A stretch of DNA of 64,000 bases from Blautia schinkii DSM 10518. Lineage in GTDB: Bacteria > Bacillota > Clostridia > Lachnospirales > Lachnospiraceae. The notes beneath the pieces were generated by a model that was not told the origin of the DNA, made no database searches, and worked only from the letters and a program-made list of their open reading frames with translations. The position numbers and the translations under genes are program-made. Positions 15,826 through 24,717 of this stretch are shown piece after piece (the stretch's first letter is position 1; every line of letters starts with the position of its first letter). Location: contig JNKJ01000014.1 in assembly GCA_000702025.1 (NCBI GenBank), forward strand, positions 124,001 to 188,000, written 5' to 3'.

Positions 15826-16761
15826 TTAACCGATAGATTCAAATAAATCTATGATCCGCTCCAATTCATCCTTAGAATAATATTCTATTTCAATCTTACC
15901 TTTATTGTTCTTCTTCCTGTGAATAAATACTCGGGTTCCGATAATTCCCTTCATTTTTTCTTCCAGGCTTTCGTAAATTGCATCCTCCGCTGTATCCTTC
16001 ACTTGCTTTTTCTTCTTAGGAGGCTCCAGCAGGGCTTTAACCAGCTTCTCTGTTTCGCGGACACTTAACTTCTCATCGAAAATCTTCATGGCTACCGTTG
16101 CCTGCATCTCACCGTCTGTGATGGCAAGAATAGCCCGGGCATGTCCCGCTGAAATCATCTCGTCGATCAGCATTTGCTGAACCTTTTCATTCAGTTTAAG
16201 AAGGCGCATAGAATTCGTGACGGCGGTTCGGCTCTTGGAAACCCGGTCGGCTATTTCGTCTTGTTTAAGATGGAACTCATCGATCAGACGTTTATATGCC
16301 ATCGCTTCTTCAATTGGATTCAGATCCTCCCGCTGAATGTTTTCTATCAGAGATATTTCGACAATTTCCTGATTGTTAAATTCTTTCACTAAAACTGGTA
16401 CTTCTTTTAATCCCGCTAATTTTGCAGCCCGCCAGCGTCTCTCTCCGGCAATTATTTCGTAATAGTCCTTTTTATCGGACACTAATAGGGGTTGTAAAAT
16501 ACCGTACTGTTTAATGGACTCTGCTAATTCCAAAAGTGCGTCTTCATCAAACTGCTTTCTTGGCTGACTGCGATTCGGCTCTACGCTGGATAGCTTCACC
16601 ATCATCTCGGCTGATTTTTCCTGTACAGGGGGTGTTTCTGTATTTTGCTGCTTTTGTTCAGCTTTTGCTTTTGGTTTCTTGGCAGGCTCTTTATCTACAG
16701 GAGTTTTTTCCGGGAAAAGAGCATCTAAACCTCTTCCAAGCCCTGTTTTCTTCGCTGTCAT
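15826..16761 (-). CDS. parB: Chromosome partitioning protein ParB (Spo0J)
   Basis: About 311 residues. A basic N terminus with GLGRGLDALF (the ParA-stimulating motif) is followed by a P/K/Q-rich linker, the ParB CTPase domain with GERRWRAAKLAGL (residues 106-118), the HTH that reads parS (LKQDEIADRVSKSRTAVTNSMRLL), and a C-terminal dimerisation region. It spreads from parS as a CTP-dependent clamp and organises the origin with ParA and SMC. The second of two consecutive ATGs (16761) is better spaced from GGGAGG and overlaps the parA stop by 1 bp. Confidence 0.97.
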   Translation of the reverse strand: MTAKKTGLGRGLDALFPEKTPVDKEPAKKPKAKAEQKQQNTETPPVQEKSAEMMVKLSSVEPNRSQPRKQFDEDALLELAESIKQYGILQPLLVSDKKDYYEIIAGERRWRAAKLAGLKEVPVLVKEFNNQEIVEISLIENIQREDLNPIEEAMAYKRLIDEFHLKQDEIADRVSKSRTAVTNSMRLLKLNEKVQQMLIDEMISAGHARAILAITDGEMQATVAMKIFDEKLSVRETEKLVKALLEPPKKKKQVKDTAEDAIYESLEEKMKGIIGTRVFIHRKKNNKGKIEIEYYSKDELERIIDLFESIG

Positions 16762-17528
16762 CATTCTTCCTCCCTGTTAATGACTTCCTCTGCCAGCAGA
16801 CGGTAGCTCTCAGCACCGGCAGATTTTGAATCATACATAGTAATTGGCTGTCCATAGCTGGGAGCCTCCGCCAGCCTTACATTTCTCGGAATGATTGTTT
16901 TATAAATGTTCTGTTTTAAATTATCCTTAACGTTTTCCACCACTTGCAAAGAAAGATTGGTTCTGGCATCATACATGGTGAAAACGACACCTTCTATTTC
17001 AAGGCGCTTATTTAATCGTTCTTTTACCAGTTCTATTGTATGTATCAACTGGGAAAGTCCTTCCAGCGCATAATACTCACACTGAATAGGAACCAATACC
17101 GATGTAGCGGCTGTCAGCGCATTGATCGTCAGCATACTTAAGGATGGCGGACAGTCCATAATAATATAGTCATATTTGCGGCGTATCTTGTCAGTAATTT
17201 TCTTAAGTATGTATTCTTTCTCATCTACGCCAATCAGTTCTATTTCTGCACCGGAGAGGTTTACATTTGAAGGAATCAAGTCTACATTTGGTATTACATC
17301 TTTGATTATTGTATCCTTGACCTCTATTTCACCTAAAAGCAGTTCGTAAAGCGTGTTTTCTACAGAATTCTTATCAATTCCCAGACCACTGGTTGTGTTG
17401 CCCTGCGGATCTATGTCAATTGTCAGAACTTTTTTGTCTTTTTCTGCCAGACATGCAGATAAATTGATTGCTGTCGTAGATTTACCTACGCCGCCTTTTT
17501 GGTTTGCTACTGCTATAATTCTTCCCAA
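16761..17528 (-). CDS. parA: Chromosome partitioning ATPase ParA (Soj)
   Basis: 255 residues. The deviant Walker A KGGVGKST is at 11-18, Walker A' DIDPQGNTTSGLG follows, and Walker B is DYIIMDCPPSLSML. It is a nucleoid-bound ATPase that works with ParB at the origin and modulates DnaA in related bacteria. The start codon is TTG at 17528, with GGAGGGG seven bases upstream. In most relatives rsmG lies next to parA; here 8.4 kb of other sequence intervenes. Confidence 0.97.
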   Translation of the reverse strand: MGRIIAVANQKGGVGKSTTAINLSACLAEKDKKVLTIDIDPQGNTTSGLGIDKNSVENTLYELLLGEIEVKDTIIKDVIPNVDLIPSNVNLSGAEIELIGVDEKEYILKKITDKIRRKYDYIIMDCPPSLSMLTINALTAATSVLVPIQCEYYALEGLSQLIHTIELVKERLNKRLEIEGVVFTMYDARTNLSLQVVENVKDNLKQNIYKTIIPRNVRLAEAPSYGQPITMYDSKSAGAESYRLLAEEVINREEE

Positions 17529-17614
17529 TTTTGCCCCTCCTTTGATGAGGATAAGTCATAACGAATAAACCGATAGATTAATTATATCACTTTTAGTTTC
17601 ATACGGCTACATAA

Positions 17615-17630
17615 TGTTTCACGTGAAACA
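17615..17630. promoter_or_regulatory. parS site 1 (perfect)
   Basis: TGTTTCACGTGAAACA, the complete 16-bp palindromic Firmicute parS, 87 bp upstream of the parA start. It would bind ParB. Confidence 0.95.
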
Positions 17631-17862
17631 TAGAAAATGATATTTATTTTGGTTTGTTTATTGTGTACTTTTTTACATTTGATGTTTTGGTTAAGAAGAA
17701 AAGCACAATAAAACGTGAGTAAATTTATATGATGTGCACAATGGGTGCGCAAAGTGGTTTTATTATAGCATATAAATTAATTATAGCCAAATGTTTTTGT
17801 GGGTAAACATGAAAAGTATGGGAAATATGATATATGGTTTGTTTCCCGGAGATGTTTTGAAC

Positions 17863-18067
17863 GGTGAGCAGAGGGGAGGTGGGCGGAGGCACATGGTGCA
17901 GGTGAGGTTGATGCTCGCTTCCCTTCAACTAAGTGCCAACTGCAACTAAGACGCTCACGAAGAGCGTTCGCGCCTAAGTCTTAGTAGGCACTGGATTTTC
18001 AGGCGCGCTTCCGCAAATTCAACCTCACCTGCACCATGTGCCTCCGCCCACCTCCCCTCTGCTCACC
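17863..18067. repeat. 205-bp element with 49-bp perfect terminal inverted repeats
   Basis: The left arm 17863-17911 (GGTGAGCAGAGGGGAGG... GAGGTTGA) is exactly the reverse complement of 18019-18067. The 107-bp centre contains nested smaller stems: AGTGCC/GGCACT, CTAAGAC/GTCTTAG and ACGCTC/GAGCGT. The whole can fold into a very long hairpin or cruciform, and its GC content is well above the flanks. No target duplication is obvious and no protein is encoded. It could be a MITE-like non-autonomous element, a structured RNA or an origin-proximal DNA structure. Confidence 0.85.
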
Positions 18068-18611
18068 TACCACTACTTTTTCGTTGTAACTTTAATACTT
18101 TTCTTGTCTCCGCTTGTTTATTACTTGTGTTTATCTGCTTGAGTTTTCCATCTTTTTTATGTGTAACTTTTCCCATTTTTTTATGACGCTGCGTATTATG
18201 TTTGAAGACTATCTGAAAGGACATTGATTTGTGAGCATCATGCTCTATGTTACTGTATGTACTCCATTGGCGCATTTTTTGTCTGTCTCTTTGGATTATT
18301 TGGGGTATTACATGTGGTTGAGAGGCAGTGGTAATGTAAGCCGGCCTGATATTCCTGTAGCTATAAATAATCTGTAATGTACCCATTAATACAATCTTTA
18401 TGGTCACCATGCTACCATAATAAAAAATGGGCAGGTGATCTTAGCCAATAAAATGTATGATACTATGACTATGTTACATCCAACTGGCAATGCCTTAGAT
18501 ATTGTTTGACAATTATATTTTATAAATGACGTAATTACATTTTTTGTATTTTTTAGAAATTGTTCATTTACTGCGTTGGTCTACATATCATATACATTTG
18601 TCCATGCTTAA

Positions 18612-18783
18612 AGTGTAGAAGAATATAAATACTTTGCTGAATTGGTGAGGATGAGGTGAGGATGATTTCGTGCAAACTGCGATGGCAAACGCTAGGTGCA
18701 GCGGGCTACGGTGAGGCTTTTACATTGCAGTTATTGCGGAATAAAGACCAGCGAAGCAGAATGTATTTATACTTTTCTACACT
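18612..18783. repeat. 172-bp hairpin element with 21-bp imperfect terminal inverted repeats
   Basis: AGTGTAGAAGAATATAAATAC (18612-18632) pairs with 18763-18783 with two mismatches. Inside, CTTTGCTG pairs with CAGCGAAG, and GCAAACTGC with GCAGTTATTGC. A GGTGAGGATG motif occurs twice in the left half and resembles the GGTGAGGTTGA end of the 17863 element. A structured RNA or a second non-autonomous mobile element is likely. Confidence 0.65.
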
Positions 18784-19002
18784 AGTACACTTTCTTTAGT
18801 TTATTATTATAAACCAAACTTTATTTATTTTAAGAAGTAAAGAATATATAAATAAAATATTTTAATAAAGCCATATTCCAAAGATATTGAAGATATACGA
18901 TAACTTATTAGTTAAAATTTTAGATAGAATAATTGATTCATAAATTATTGATTTCTTCTTATTATATTTATATATAATATTTGACGTTATACATTGGTTT
19001 GA

Positions 19003-19018
19003 TGTTTCACGTGAAACG
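19003..19018. promoter_or_regulatory. parS site 2 (15 of 16 matches)
   Basis: TGTTTCACGTGAAACG differs from the consensus only at the last base. It lies in the gene-less interval upstream of the alpha/beta hydrolase. Confidence 0.85.
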
Positions 19019-19379
19019 TTAATCGACCATCGTATAAAAAAATATTATATTATAAACACTTTAATCCCCTGATAATACTCTGGAAAAACAATTTTTTTTA
19101 CATGAAATTTATAGAAATAGTTAAAACTTAGTTGTTGGGTATTAATTAATGTCTTATATTGACTAAGCGCACATTGCCAATTTCTTTATTTTACAATTCA
19201 AGTTAATTATGTCATTATATGCTCCGAGAAAAACTACAATATTCAAAAACACAATCCCTCCAGAAAATCATTGTAAAACCGCCTATTTTAGCGTATAATA
19301 ATAACATCCAGACAAGGATTTTCCTATAAAACCTATTAATTTTAAAGGAAATCCCTCTATTTAAAAAAGGAGGTACAGC

Positions 19380-20333
19380 ATGAAAAAACACAAACATAAG
19401 ATACTTACTTTCACAGTGCTGATGACCATTGCAACTGCTATTATACACTTAGCCAACCGGGTTGTCGCTGCTACTGCACAATTGAAAGAAATGCTGGATG
19501 TGTCCGGCAGGAATTTCTATGAATGGCGTTTTGGCAAGGTTTATTATACGAAAAGAGGTAATGGCAGTCCTCTTCTGCTGGTACACGATATGCTCCCCGG
19601 TGCTTCCGGTTATGAGTGGTCCCGTGTTGAGAAGGAACTAGCTATGGAACACACAGTATTTACCGTTGATTTACTTGGGTGTGGGCGTTCAGATAAGCCT
19701 GGCATAACTTATACCAATTTTGTTTATGTCCAGATGATTACTGATTTTATTAAGAATGTGATTGGCGAGAAAACAGATGTGATTGCCAGTGGTTTCTCTG
19801 GTTCGTTTGTTACTATGGCTTGTCATAATGAAAAAGAGTATTTTAACAAGATTATGCTTGTGAATCCTCCTAGTTTAAGTAAGTTGAACCAAATGCCATC
19901 TCAGAAGGATAAACTTCTTAAGTTTTTCCTGGAGATACCGATATTTGGTACATTGGTTTATCATATGATAGTCTCATATGAAGGCACGAATAATTTGTTT
20001 ATCGAAAATATGTATTATAATCCGTTTCACGTGGATCAGGATATGGTGGATGCATATTATGAAGGTTCCCATAGAGGCGGATGTTATGCAAAGTATTTGT
20101 ATGCAAGTCTTGCTTCTAAATACATGAATATTAATATCAATCATGCACTGAAATCTATTGACAATAGTATTTATATTGTTGAGGGAGATGCTGAGGCGAA
20201 TGGGATTTCAATTGTTGATGAGTATTGTAAGACAAATCCGGCAATAGAAACTGCTTGCCTGAAACATACAAAACACTATCCACATATTGAAGATCCGGAG
20301 CATTTCCTGGAGCAGGCAGGGGTATTTTTTTAA
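19380..20333 (+). CDS. Alpha/beta hydrolase, membrane-anchored
   Basis: 317 residues. A basic N terminus and one hydrophobic segment (about 9-31) suggest a signal anchor. The hydrolase fold then shows GSPLLLVHDMLPGASGYEWS (oxyanion region), VFTVDLLGCGRSDKP, and a nucleophile elbow GFSGSF with Ser in a GxSxS rather than GxSxG setting. The probable catalytic acid and His lie toward the C terminus (VEGDAEANG ... KHYPHIEDPEHF). An excellent AAAGGAGGTACAGC ribosome site is present. It is the only plus-strand gene in this part of the left arm and stands alone. The substrate is unknown. Confidence 0.88.
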   Translation: MKKHKHKILTFTVLMTIATAIIHLANRVVAATAQLKEMLDVSGRNFYEWRFGKVYYTKRGNGSPLLLVHDMLPGASGYEWSRVEKELAMEHTVFTVDLLGCGRSDKPGITYTNFVYVQMITDFIKNVIGEKTDVIASGFSGSFVTMACHNEKEYFNKIMLVNPPSLSKLNQMPSQKDKLLKFFLEIPIFGTLVYHMIVSYEGTNNLFIENMYYNPFHVDQDMVDAYYEGSHRGGCYAKYLYASLASKYMNININHALKSIDNSIYIVEGDAEANGISIVDEYCKTNPAIETACLKHTKHYPHIEDPEHFLEQAGVFF

Positions 20334-20340
20334 CTAAATA

Positions 20341-20400
20341 AGTAAGAATTCTCCCACCTCTGCAGGTGGCGAGATGAATCACCAAAAACAAGATTAACGG
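20341..20400. mobile_element. Possible IS200/IS605-type right-end remnant
   Basis: The sequence after AAGAATT forms the hairpin CTC-CCACCT-CTGC-AGGTGG-C-GAG (20351-20373) followed by ATGAATCA. This is the look of the subterminal hairpin at the right end of IS200/IS605-family elements. No TnpA or TnpB frame is present nearby, so at most a solo end remains. The following 120 bp (20401-20520) contain no recognisable gene. Confidence 0.35.
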
Positions 20401-20628
20401 CAGTGGTGAGCGGAGAGAAATCGGTATCCCCCACTGACATGAGGTCGAGACACGCAGCCATAAAAGTCGTACTCTGTGAAATTACCGAGCGTGGATTCAA
20501 ACAAGTTAACTTTTGTATAGGTAATTGTGAATAAGAATATTGTTAAGTGTGTATTCCACGCAGGGTTTTTATATCATAGGCAAGTAATAGCCTTCCTTAT
20601 AAAACAGATTGGAGTATTTGCTTATGAT

Positions 20629-20667
20629 AAAAAAGTTCCGTACAATTTAATGTACGGAACTTTTTTA
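20629..20667 (-). terminator. Bidirectional terminator between DUF4340 operon and alpha/beta hydrolase region
   Basis: AAAAAAGTTCCGTACA and its exact reverse complement flank a 5-base loop, with T runs on both strands. It ends the minus-strand Gld-like operon. Confidence 0.95.
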
Positions 20668-20670
20668 TAT

Positions 20671-22356
20671 TTAATTATCTTCTGCTTCTGTGCTATTTTG
20701 CTCAGCTGCGTCACACAATGTTTCAAACGCTTCAAACATCTCTTTTACAGACATTTTGTTGACCAAGTATACCTTATCATCCACAACTGCTGCGTAGAAG
20801 TTTGTATCATAGTTATAATATTTAACAGTGATATCCGTGTTATTATCGGTATAGAAGGATGCCTCCATTTCAGGATTTTTATCGGTTTTATACTCTTCTT
20901 CAAGACGTTTTTGCCCTGTCATGTTTACCAGTTTATTAAAGAAAGTCGAAAAGGATGTAGCATCTACCTCTTTACCGTCCATTTGATAGGTGGTAACTTC
21001 GCTTTCCTCGCCATCCTCATCTTCGGATGTTTCACGTGAAACATTAATTGTATGAGTAGTATTGTTATAATTCACTTCCATACTGTTTAGCTGGTTTACA
21101 GACACATAGCTTACAGTCATATTCCAGAAATCAGAAACCTTTTTATCCAAAAATGTTGATAATGTTTCATTTGACATCGTATATATCTGGTTACTTCCAT
21201 TTACAGATACATATCGAGAATCTCCTTCAGCAGTATCACCAATCGATATTATCAGCTGCTTCTGCACCATCTCCGGCTCTTGTTCTTCTTCATTATCTGT
21301 TTCACTCTGATTATCTAAATCAGCGGATTCCGTTTGAGTCTGGGCGCCAGTTTCAGCATTTTCGATTTCATTGACATCACCTAGTTCAGCAGATTCCGTT
21401 TCAGTCTCATCATCTAGTTCAGCAGATTCCGTTTCATCTTGATTGCCTGTCTCAGAAGATTTTGTCTCAGTTTGATTCTCTATTTCAGAAGTTTCCGTTT
21501 CAGTAGTCTCATCAGAGTTTTCATCTTCTGCGGTTGGTGCTTCTTCCTCGTAATCGACGGTTATGGTTGCATACGGTTCTTTTAGTCCATAGTCTGAAAG
21601 GTCTGTACAGTTATAGTTGGCAAAGCTGTCGTAAGTCATACTGCCTAGTGCTGAAGTAAGATTATTCACACTGGATGTATCCGCTTGTTCAGAATCGGTG
21701 TCTCCTCTAAGATACCAGAATCCATCATCTGGTTCTTTTTCCAGAGTATAGGAGGTTTCGCTGCCGTTGACCTGAATCTTAGATACGTTTGCAGACTCAA
21801 CTACAGGGAAGTCTTCCATTTCTGCATAATCATAAAGGTCATCCATGAATGGAGAAATCGAAGTGTCCGGAACTACATAAACAGTATTTTTGTCATCATC
21901 TTTGCTAACATAATACTGGCTGGTAGATTCGTTTTCCATTCCAACACGGATAGATGTTTGTTTATCATCGTTTGTCGTCACTGTGATTGTATTTTGTGGT
22001 TCATCCAGACCGTATTCGTATAAATCCTCTGCATCCTCCAGCACACGATCTGCATCAATAGAGGCAAGGGCTGACGCCGCTTCCTCTATTTTTTCTTGAT
22101 TGACCGGAAATTCTTTTTCATCAGCCTTTACCCATGTGTCATTATCTTTCTCAAAGGTAACTTCTTTCTTGTCAATCACAAATTTCAGTGATTTAATATC
22201 CGATTCATTGGTGGAAATTACATTAGTAACAGTCTCTTCCTGCTGTTCCTCCTGCTCTTCCTGTTTTGCGACATAGGTTTTTACTCCAAAATAAGTGCCG
22301 CAGAGAACAGCCAATACAGCTACGGAAGCTGCCATTTTTATTGATTTTTTCTTCAT
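20671..22356 (-). CDS. DUF4340 domain-containing extracytoplasmic protein
   Basis: 561 residues. An N-terminal membrane anchor (about 6-28), then a DUF4340-type domain (EVTFEKDNDTWVKADEKEFPVNQEKIEEAASALASIDADRV...YGLDEPQNTITV..., with a second copy of the LSDYGLKEPYATITV motif), and an acidic Glu/Thr/Ser repeat insertion (about 285-365, repeats of the form ETESAEL). It is the last gene of a Gld-like ABC operon, where DUF4340 proteins regularly follow GldG. The start codon overlaps the upstream stop (TAATG). A perfect parS lies inside the coding sequence, encoding the NVSRET segment. Confidence 0.9.
   Translation of the reverse strand: MKKKSIKMAASVAVLAVLCGTYFGVKTYVAKQEEQEEQQEETVTNVISTNESDIKSLKFVIDKKEVTFEKDNDTWVKADEKEFPVNQEKIEEAASALASIDADRVLEDAEDLYEYGLDEPQNTITVTTNDDKQTSIRVGMENESTSQYYVSKDDDKNTVYVVPDTSISPFMDDLYDYAEMEDFPVVESANVSKIQVNGSETSYTLEKEPDDGFWYLRGDTDSEQADTSSVNNLTSALGSMTYDSFANYNCTDLSDYGLKEPYATITVDYEEEAPTAEDENSDETTETETSEIENQTETKSSETGNQDETESAELDDETETESAELGDVNEIENAETGAQTQTESADLDNQSETDNEEEQEPEMVQKQLIISIGDTAEGDSRYVSVNGSNQIYTMSNETLSTFLDKKVSDFWNMTVSYVSVNQLNSMEVNYNNTTHTINVSRETSEDEDGEESEVTTYQMDGKEVDATSFSTFFNKLVNMTGQKRLEEEYKTDKNPEMEASFYTDNNTDITVKYYNYDTNFYAAVVDDKVYLVNKMSVKEMFEAFETLCDAAEQNSTEAEDN
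21028..21043. promoter_or_regulatory. parS site 3 (perfect), inside a coding sequence
   Basis: TGTTTCACGTGAAACA, 16 of 16 matches, embedded in the DUF4340 gene. In the minus-strand frame it specifies Val-Ser-Arg-Glu within NVSRET. In-gene parS is also known for spo0J of B. subtilis. Confidence 0.92.
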
Positions 22357-23840
22357 TAGGCTTTTCTCCTCTTAAACCATATTACAAATCCTGCTGCAAG
22401 GAATATACCAGGTATTAGCCCTATTGTACAAATTTTCCAGAAGCTGGCATCATAATCCGTCATTGTCAGATAAGATACCTCCAGGCTCTTCGATGGAATT
22501 GATACAATGGTATTTTCATCTGTTTCTGTCATCCAGTTAAGGGAAGACATCACCAGTTTCTCATTGCCGCCGGATACCATTTGATTTACCTGTCCGTCTA
22601 GTATATTTGCAGTAGAGTAATATACGATTTTTGTTTCTTTATCGTCTGATAAACTCTCTGTAATGCTTACGCCCAGATCAAAGGGGCCTTCAATATCAGT
22701 GTCCTCTTTTTCAATGGTACTGCTATTCAAATTTGTCTTTGAGTAGGCTTTATCTGAGGTTGTAAGGATGCTCTCTATTGTAACCGTATCTCTGATATCC
22801 TCTATCTTCTGAATCCCCTGTGCATAGGGAGCAAGGACGTAGTAGCCGCCTGCTGCTGCTTCAGCGGAAGCCTCTGTGCTGTTCAGAGTTGGAATCAGAT
22901 AGTATGGCATCTGCATCGCGTAATGCTGGGAATCTCCCTCAAATACAAAGCCATCAGCTCTTTTCACACCATAATTTTCCAGGATTGCATCAAAGTTATC
23001 CATTGAAACATCTGTATAATCGGAGAATATCATTGCTTTTCCTCCGTTTTCCAGATAATCGATGATGGCTGTTTTTTCATCCTCTGACACATCACTGGCA
23101 GGAGAATTGATCATAAGACAGTCAGCATCCTCAGGAACACTTCCCTCTGAAAGAAGGTTGAGGGATTTAATCTCAATATTTCCTTTTTCTATATCTTCCT
23201 TAAATGTAGAATCAAGCTCTGCTTCGCCGTGACCTTCAAGAGTATAAAGTACAGGAAGATTCTCTGAGGTGACATAGGCGATGGCTCCAGTGATTTGTCC
23301 CTCTCCGTCAAAGCCTGTTGTCTGATAGCTGTAAGTATTATAATCTATATTACTCTCATACATGTTATTATAATTGACAACCTTATTTCTATCACCAGAT
23401 ACAACAATCAGGCTGTTCGAAGATATATCTTCACTGGTATATTCTGAGACAAATTTGGGATTCACTACAGGGTCTTTTAACTCTACTTTTATATGTTTCG
23501 ACTCATCCTTATATCTCTGCAGCAAATTGCTGATTACTTCATCTTCTCCACCTTTTTGGGCTATCTGATAAATCGTTACATCTTTATCCAGCTCTTTAAG
23601 CATACTTTTCGTCTGCTCTCCGATACTATACAGTTTTTGCTCACTAATATCCAACTGTGTGTACTTCGACGGCAGTTCGCCTACAATTAAATTTATAACA
23701 ATAATAACAGCAATAAAAATTACCGTCATCATCATACTATAGCTTCCGTTCTTTAAATGCTTCTTGCTGATTGTTTGAACAAATTTCTTTTTGTCATTTT
23801 TGTTATTATTTTTACTTTTTATTTTATCTTTCAACTTCAT
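22356..23840 (-). CDS. GldG-family ABC-type transport auxiliary protein
   Basis: 494 residues. A lysine/asparagine-rich cytoplasmic N terminus, one membrane helix (about 35-55), a large extracytoplasmic GldG/IFT52-like domain (YTQLDISEQKLYSIGEQTKSMLKELDKDVTIYQIA...; LPVLYTLEGHGEAEL; DCLMINSPASDVSEDEKTAIIDYLENGGKAMIF), and a C-terminal helix before WFKRRKA. In Bacteroidota GldG works with the GldA/GldF transporter; in Firmicutes the system is uncharacterised. The 14-bp gap to the upstream permease marks one operon. Confidence 0.9.
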   Translation of the reverse strand: MKLKDKIKSKNNNKNDKKKFVQTISKKHLKNGSYSMMMTVIFIAVIIVINLIVGELPSKYTQLDISEQKLYSIGEQTKSMLKELDKDVTIYQIAQKGGEDEVISNLLQRYKDESKHIKVELKDPVVNPKFVSEYTSEDISSNSLIVVSGDRNKVVNYNNMYESNIDYNTYSYQTTGFDGEGQITGAIAYVTSENLPVLYTLEGHGEAELDSTFKEDIEKGNIEIKSLNLLSEGSVPEDADCLMINSPASDVSEDEKTAIIDYLENGGKAMIFSDYTDVSMDNFDAILENYGVKRADGFVFEGDSQHYAMQMPYYLIPTLNSTEASAEAAAGGYYVLAPYAQGIQKIEDIRDTVTIESILTTSDKAYSKTNLNSSTIEKEDTDIEGPFDLGVSITESLSDDKETKIVYYSTANILDGQVNQMVSGGNEKLVMSSLNWMTETDENTIVSIPSKSLEVSYLTMTDYDASFWKICTIGLIPGIFLAAGFVIWFKRRKA

Positions 23841-23853
23841 TCCCCATCACCTC

Positions 23854-24717
23854 CTAATTCCATCTTCTTTTCAAAATCGACTGCATTGTCAGGAATACAC
23901 AAACCGCAATGATAGATAAGAAATAAATAATTCCTGTAATGTCAAATATGCCATTTGTAAAATTTTCAAAGTGGCCGCTTATATTAAATATCTCTAATAC
24001 CTTCTGGATGCCACCTTCGAACAAATCTGATTTTATAACATAAATAACAACTAATATAATTTCTCCCACTGCACCTATGATTGCAGAAATCACAACATTT
24101 TTTATCATTGTATAGATGATCAACGCCGCCGCCAAGATTAAAAGTGCAAATGTTACACAGGTGGACATTGATGTTTTTGAAAAGAAAGATGATATTCCGT
24201 TCATCATATAAAACGCAAACAGGAATACAAAGGTTAATACAGCCGCAATCACCTGGCTTTCTGTAAGGGCTGATAAGAAAACACCGATTGCCAGATTCGC
24301 GCAGCCCAGTAGGAAAAATCCCAGAATTGCTGTGTATGATGCCGTATAAGATACTTCACCAAACTTTGACATGATAAGTGGATATGTGCACATGATCAAA
24401 ATCGGAATAGCATATACAGTGACTAAAGCAAGATATTTTCCCAATACGATATTTCCCACAGATACAGGTGCCGTTAAGAGAAGCTGGTCTGTTTTCTGTT
24501 TGCGCTCCTCAGCCAGTACGCGCATGGTTAAAAGCGGCACTCCAATAAGGAAGACAAAGGTAAGTGAGCTTAAAGTATATTCGAATTTCGGATAGGCAGC
24601 GGAAAGCTGATATGCCGAAAAATAGATTCCTGTGAGCACCAGAACAAAAAATATGAATAAATATCCGATCATGGAGGTCAGATAACTCTTTAATTCTCTT
24701 TTATAAATCGCTGTCAT
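23854..24717 (-). CDS. ABC-2 permease (GldF-like)
   Basis: 287 residues with six predicted membrane helices. It begins MTAIYKRELKSYLTSMIGYLFIFFVLV and carries the ABC-2 cytoplasmic loop GVPLLTMRVLAEERKQKTDQLLLTAPVSVGNIVLGKYLALV, the hallmark of GldF/NosY-like permeases. It pairs with the ATPase upstream (4-bp overlap) and the GldG-like and DUF4340 proteins downstream. Likely an exporter or mechanical ABC complex of unknown substrate. Confidence 0.92.
   Translation of the reverse strand: MTAIYKRELKSYLTSMIGYLFIFFVLVLTGIYFSAYQLSAAYPKFEYTLSSLTFVFLIGVPLLTMRVLAEERKQKTDQLLLTAPVSVGNIVLGKYLALVTVYAIPILIMCTYPLIMSKFGEVSYTASYTAILGFFLLGCANLAIGVFLSALTESQVIAAVLTFVFLFAFYMMNGISSFFSKTSMSTCVTFALLILAAALIIYTMIKNVVISAIIGAVGEIILVVIYVIKSDLFEGGIQKVLEIFNISGHFENFTNGIFDITGIIYFLSIIAVCVFLTMQSILKRRWN

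Larger units (their letters stand above)
17531..19379. other. 1.85-kb gene-poor, AT-rich interval with two large inverted-repeat elements
   Basis: No coding sequence with a credible start or ribosome site. Apart from two parS sites (17615 and 19003) it holds a 205-bp perfect-arm inverted repeat (17863-18067) and a 172-bp imperfect hairpin element (18612-18783). The rest is AT-rich without features I recognise. Confidence 0.7.

Noticed and set aside
18063..18410. 115-codon minus-strand open frame in the gene-less interval
   Set aside because: No ribosome site before the start, no recognisable family, low-complexity K/Q-rich composition, and its end lies in the arm of the inverted repeat.
20023..20040. 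Fourth parS-like sequence (CGTTTCACGTGGATCA) in the hydrolase gene
   Set aside because: Three mismatches to the consensus, including in the outer half; unlikely to bind ParB strongly.
20401..20520. Open reading VVSGEKSVSPTD... as a transposase C terminus
   Set aside because: No catalytic motif or zinc ribbon of TnpB visible; similarity is only an impression, so no gene is called.
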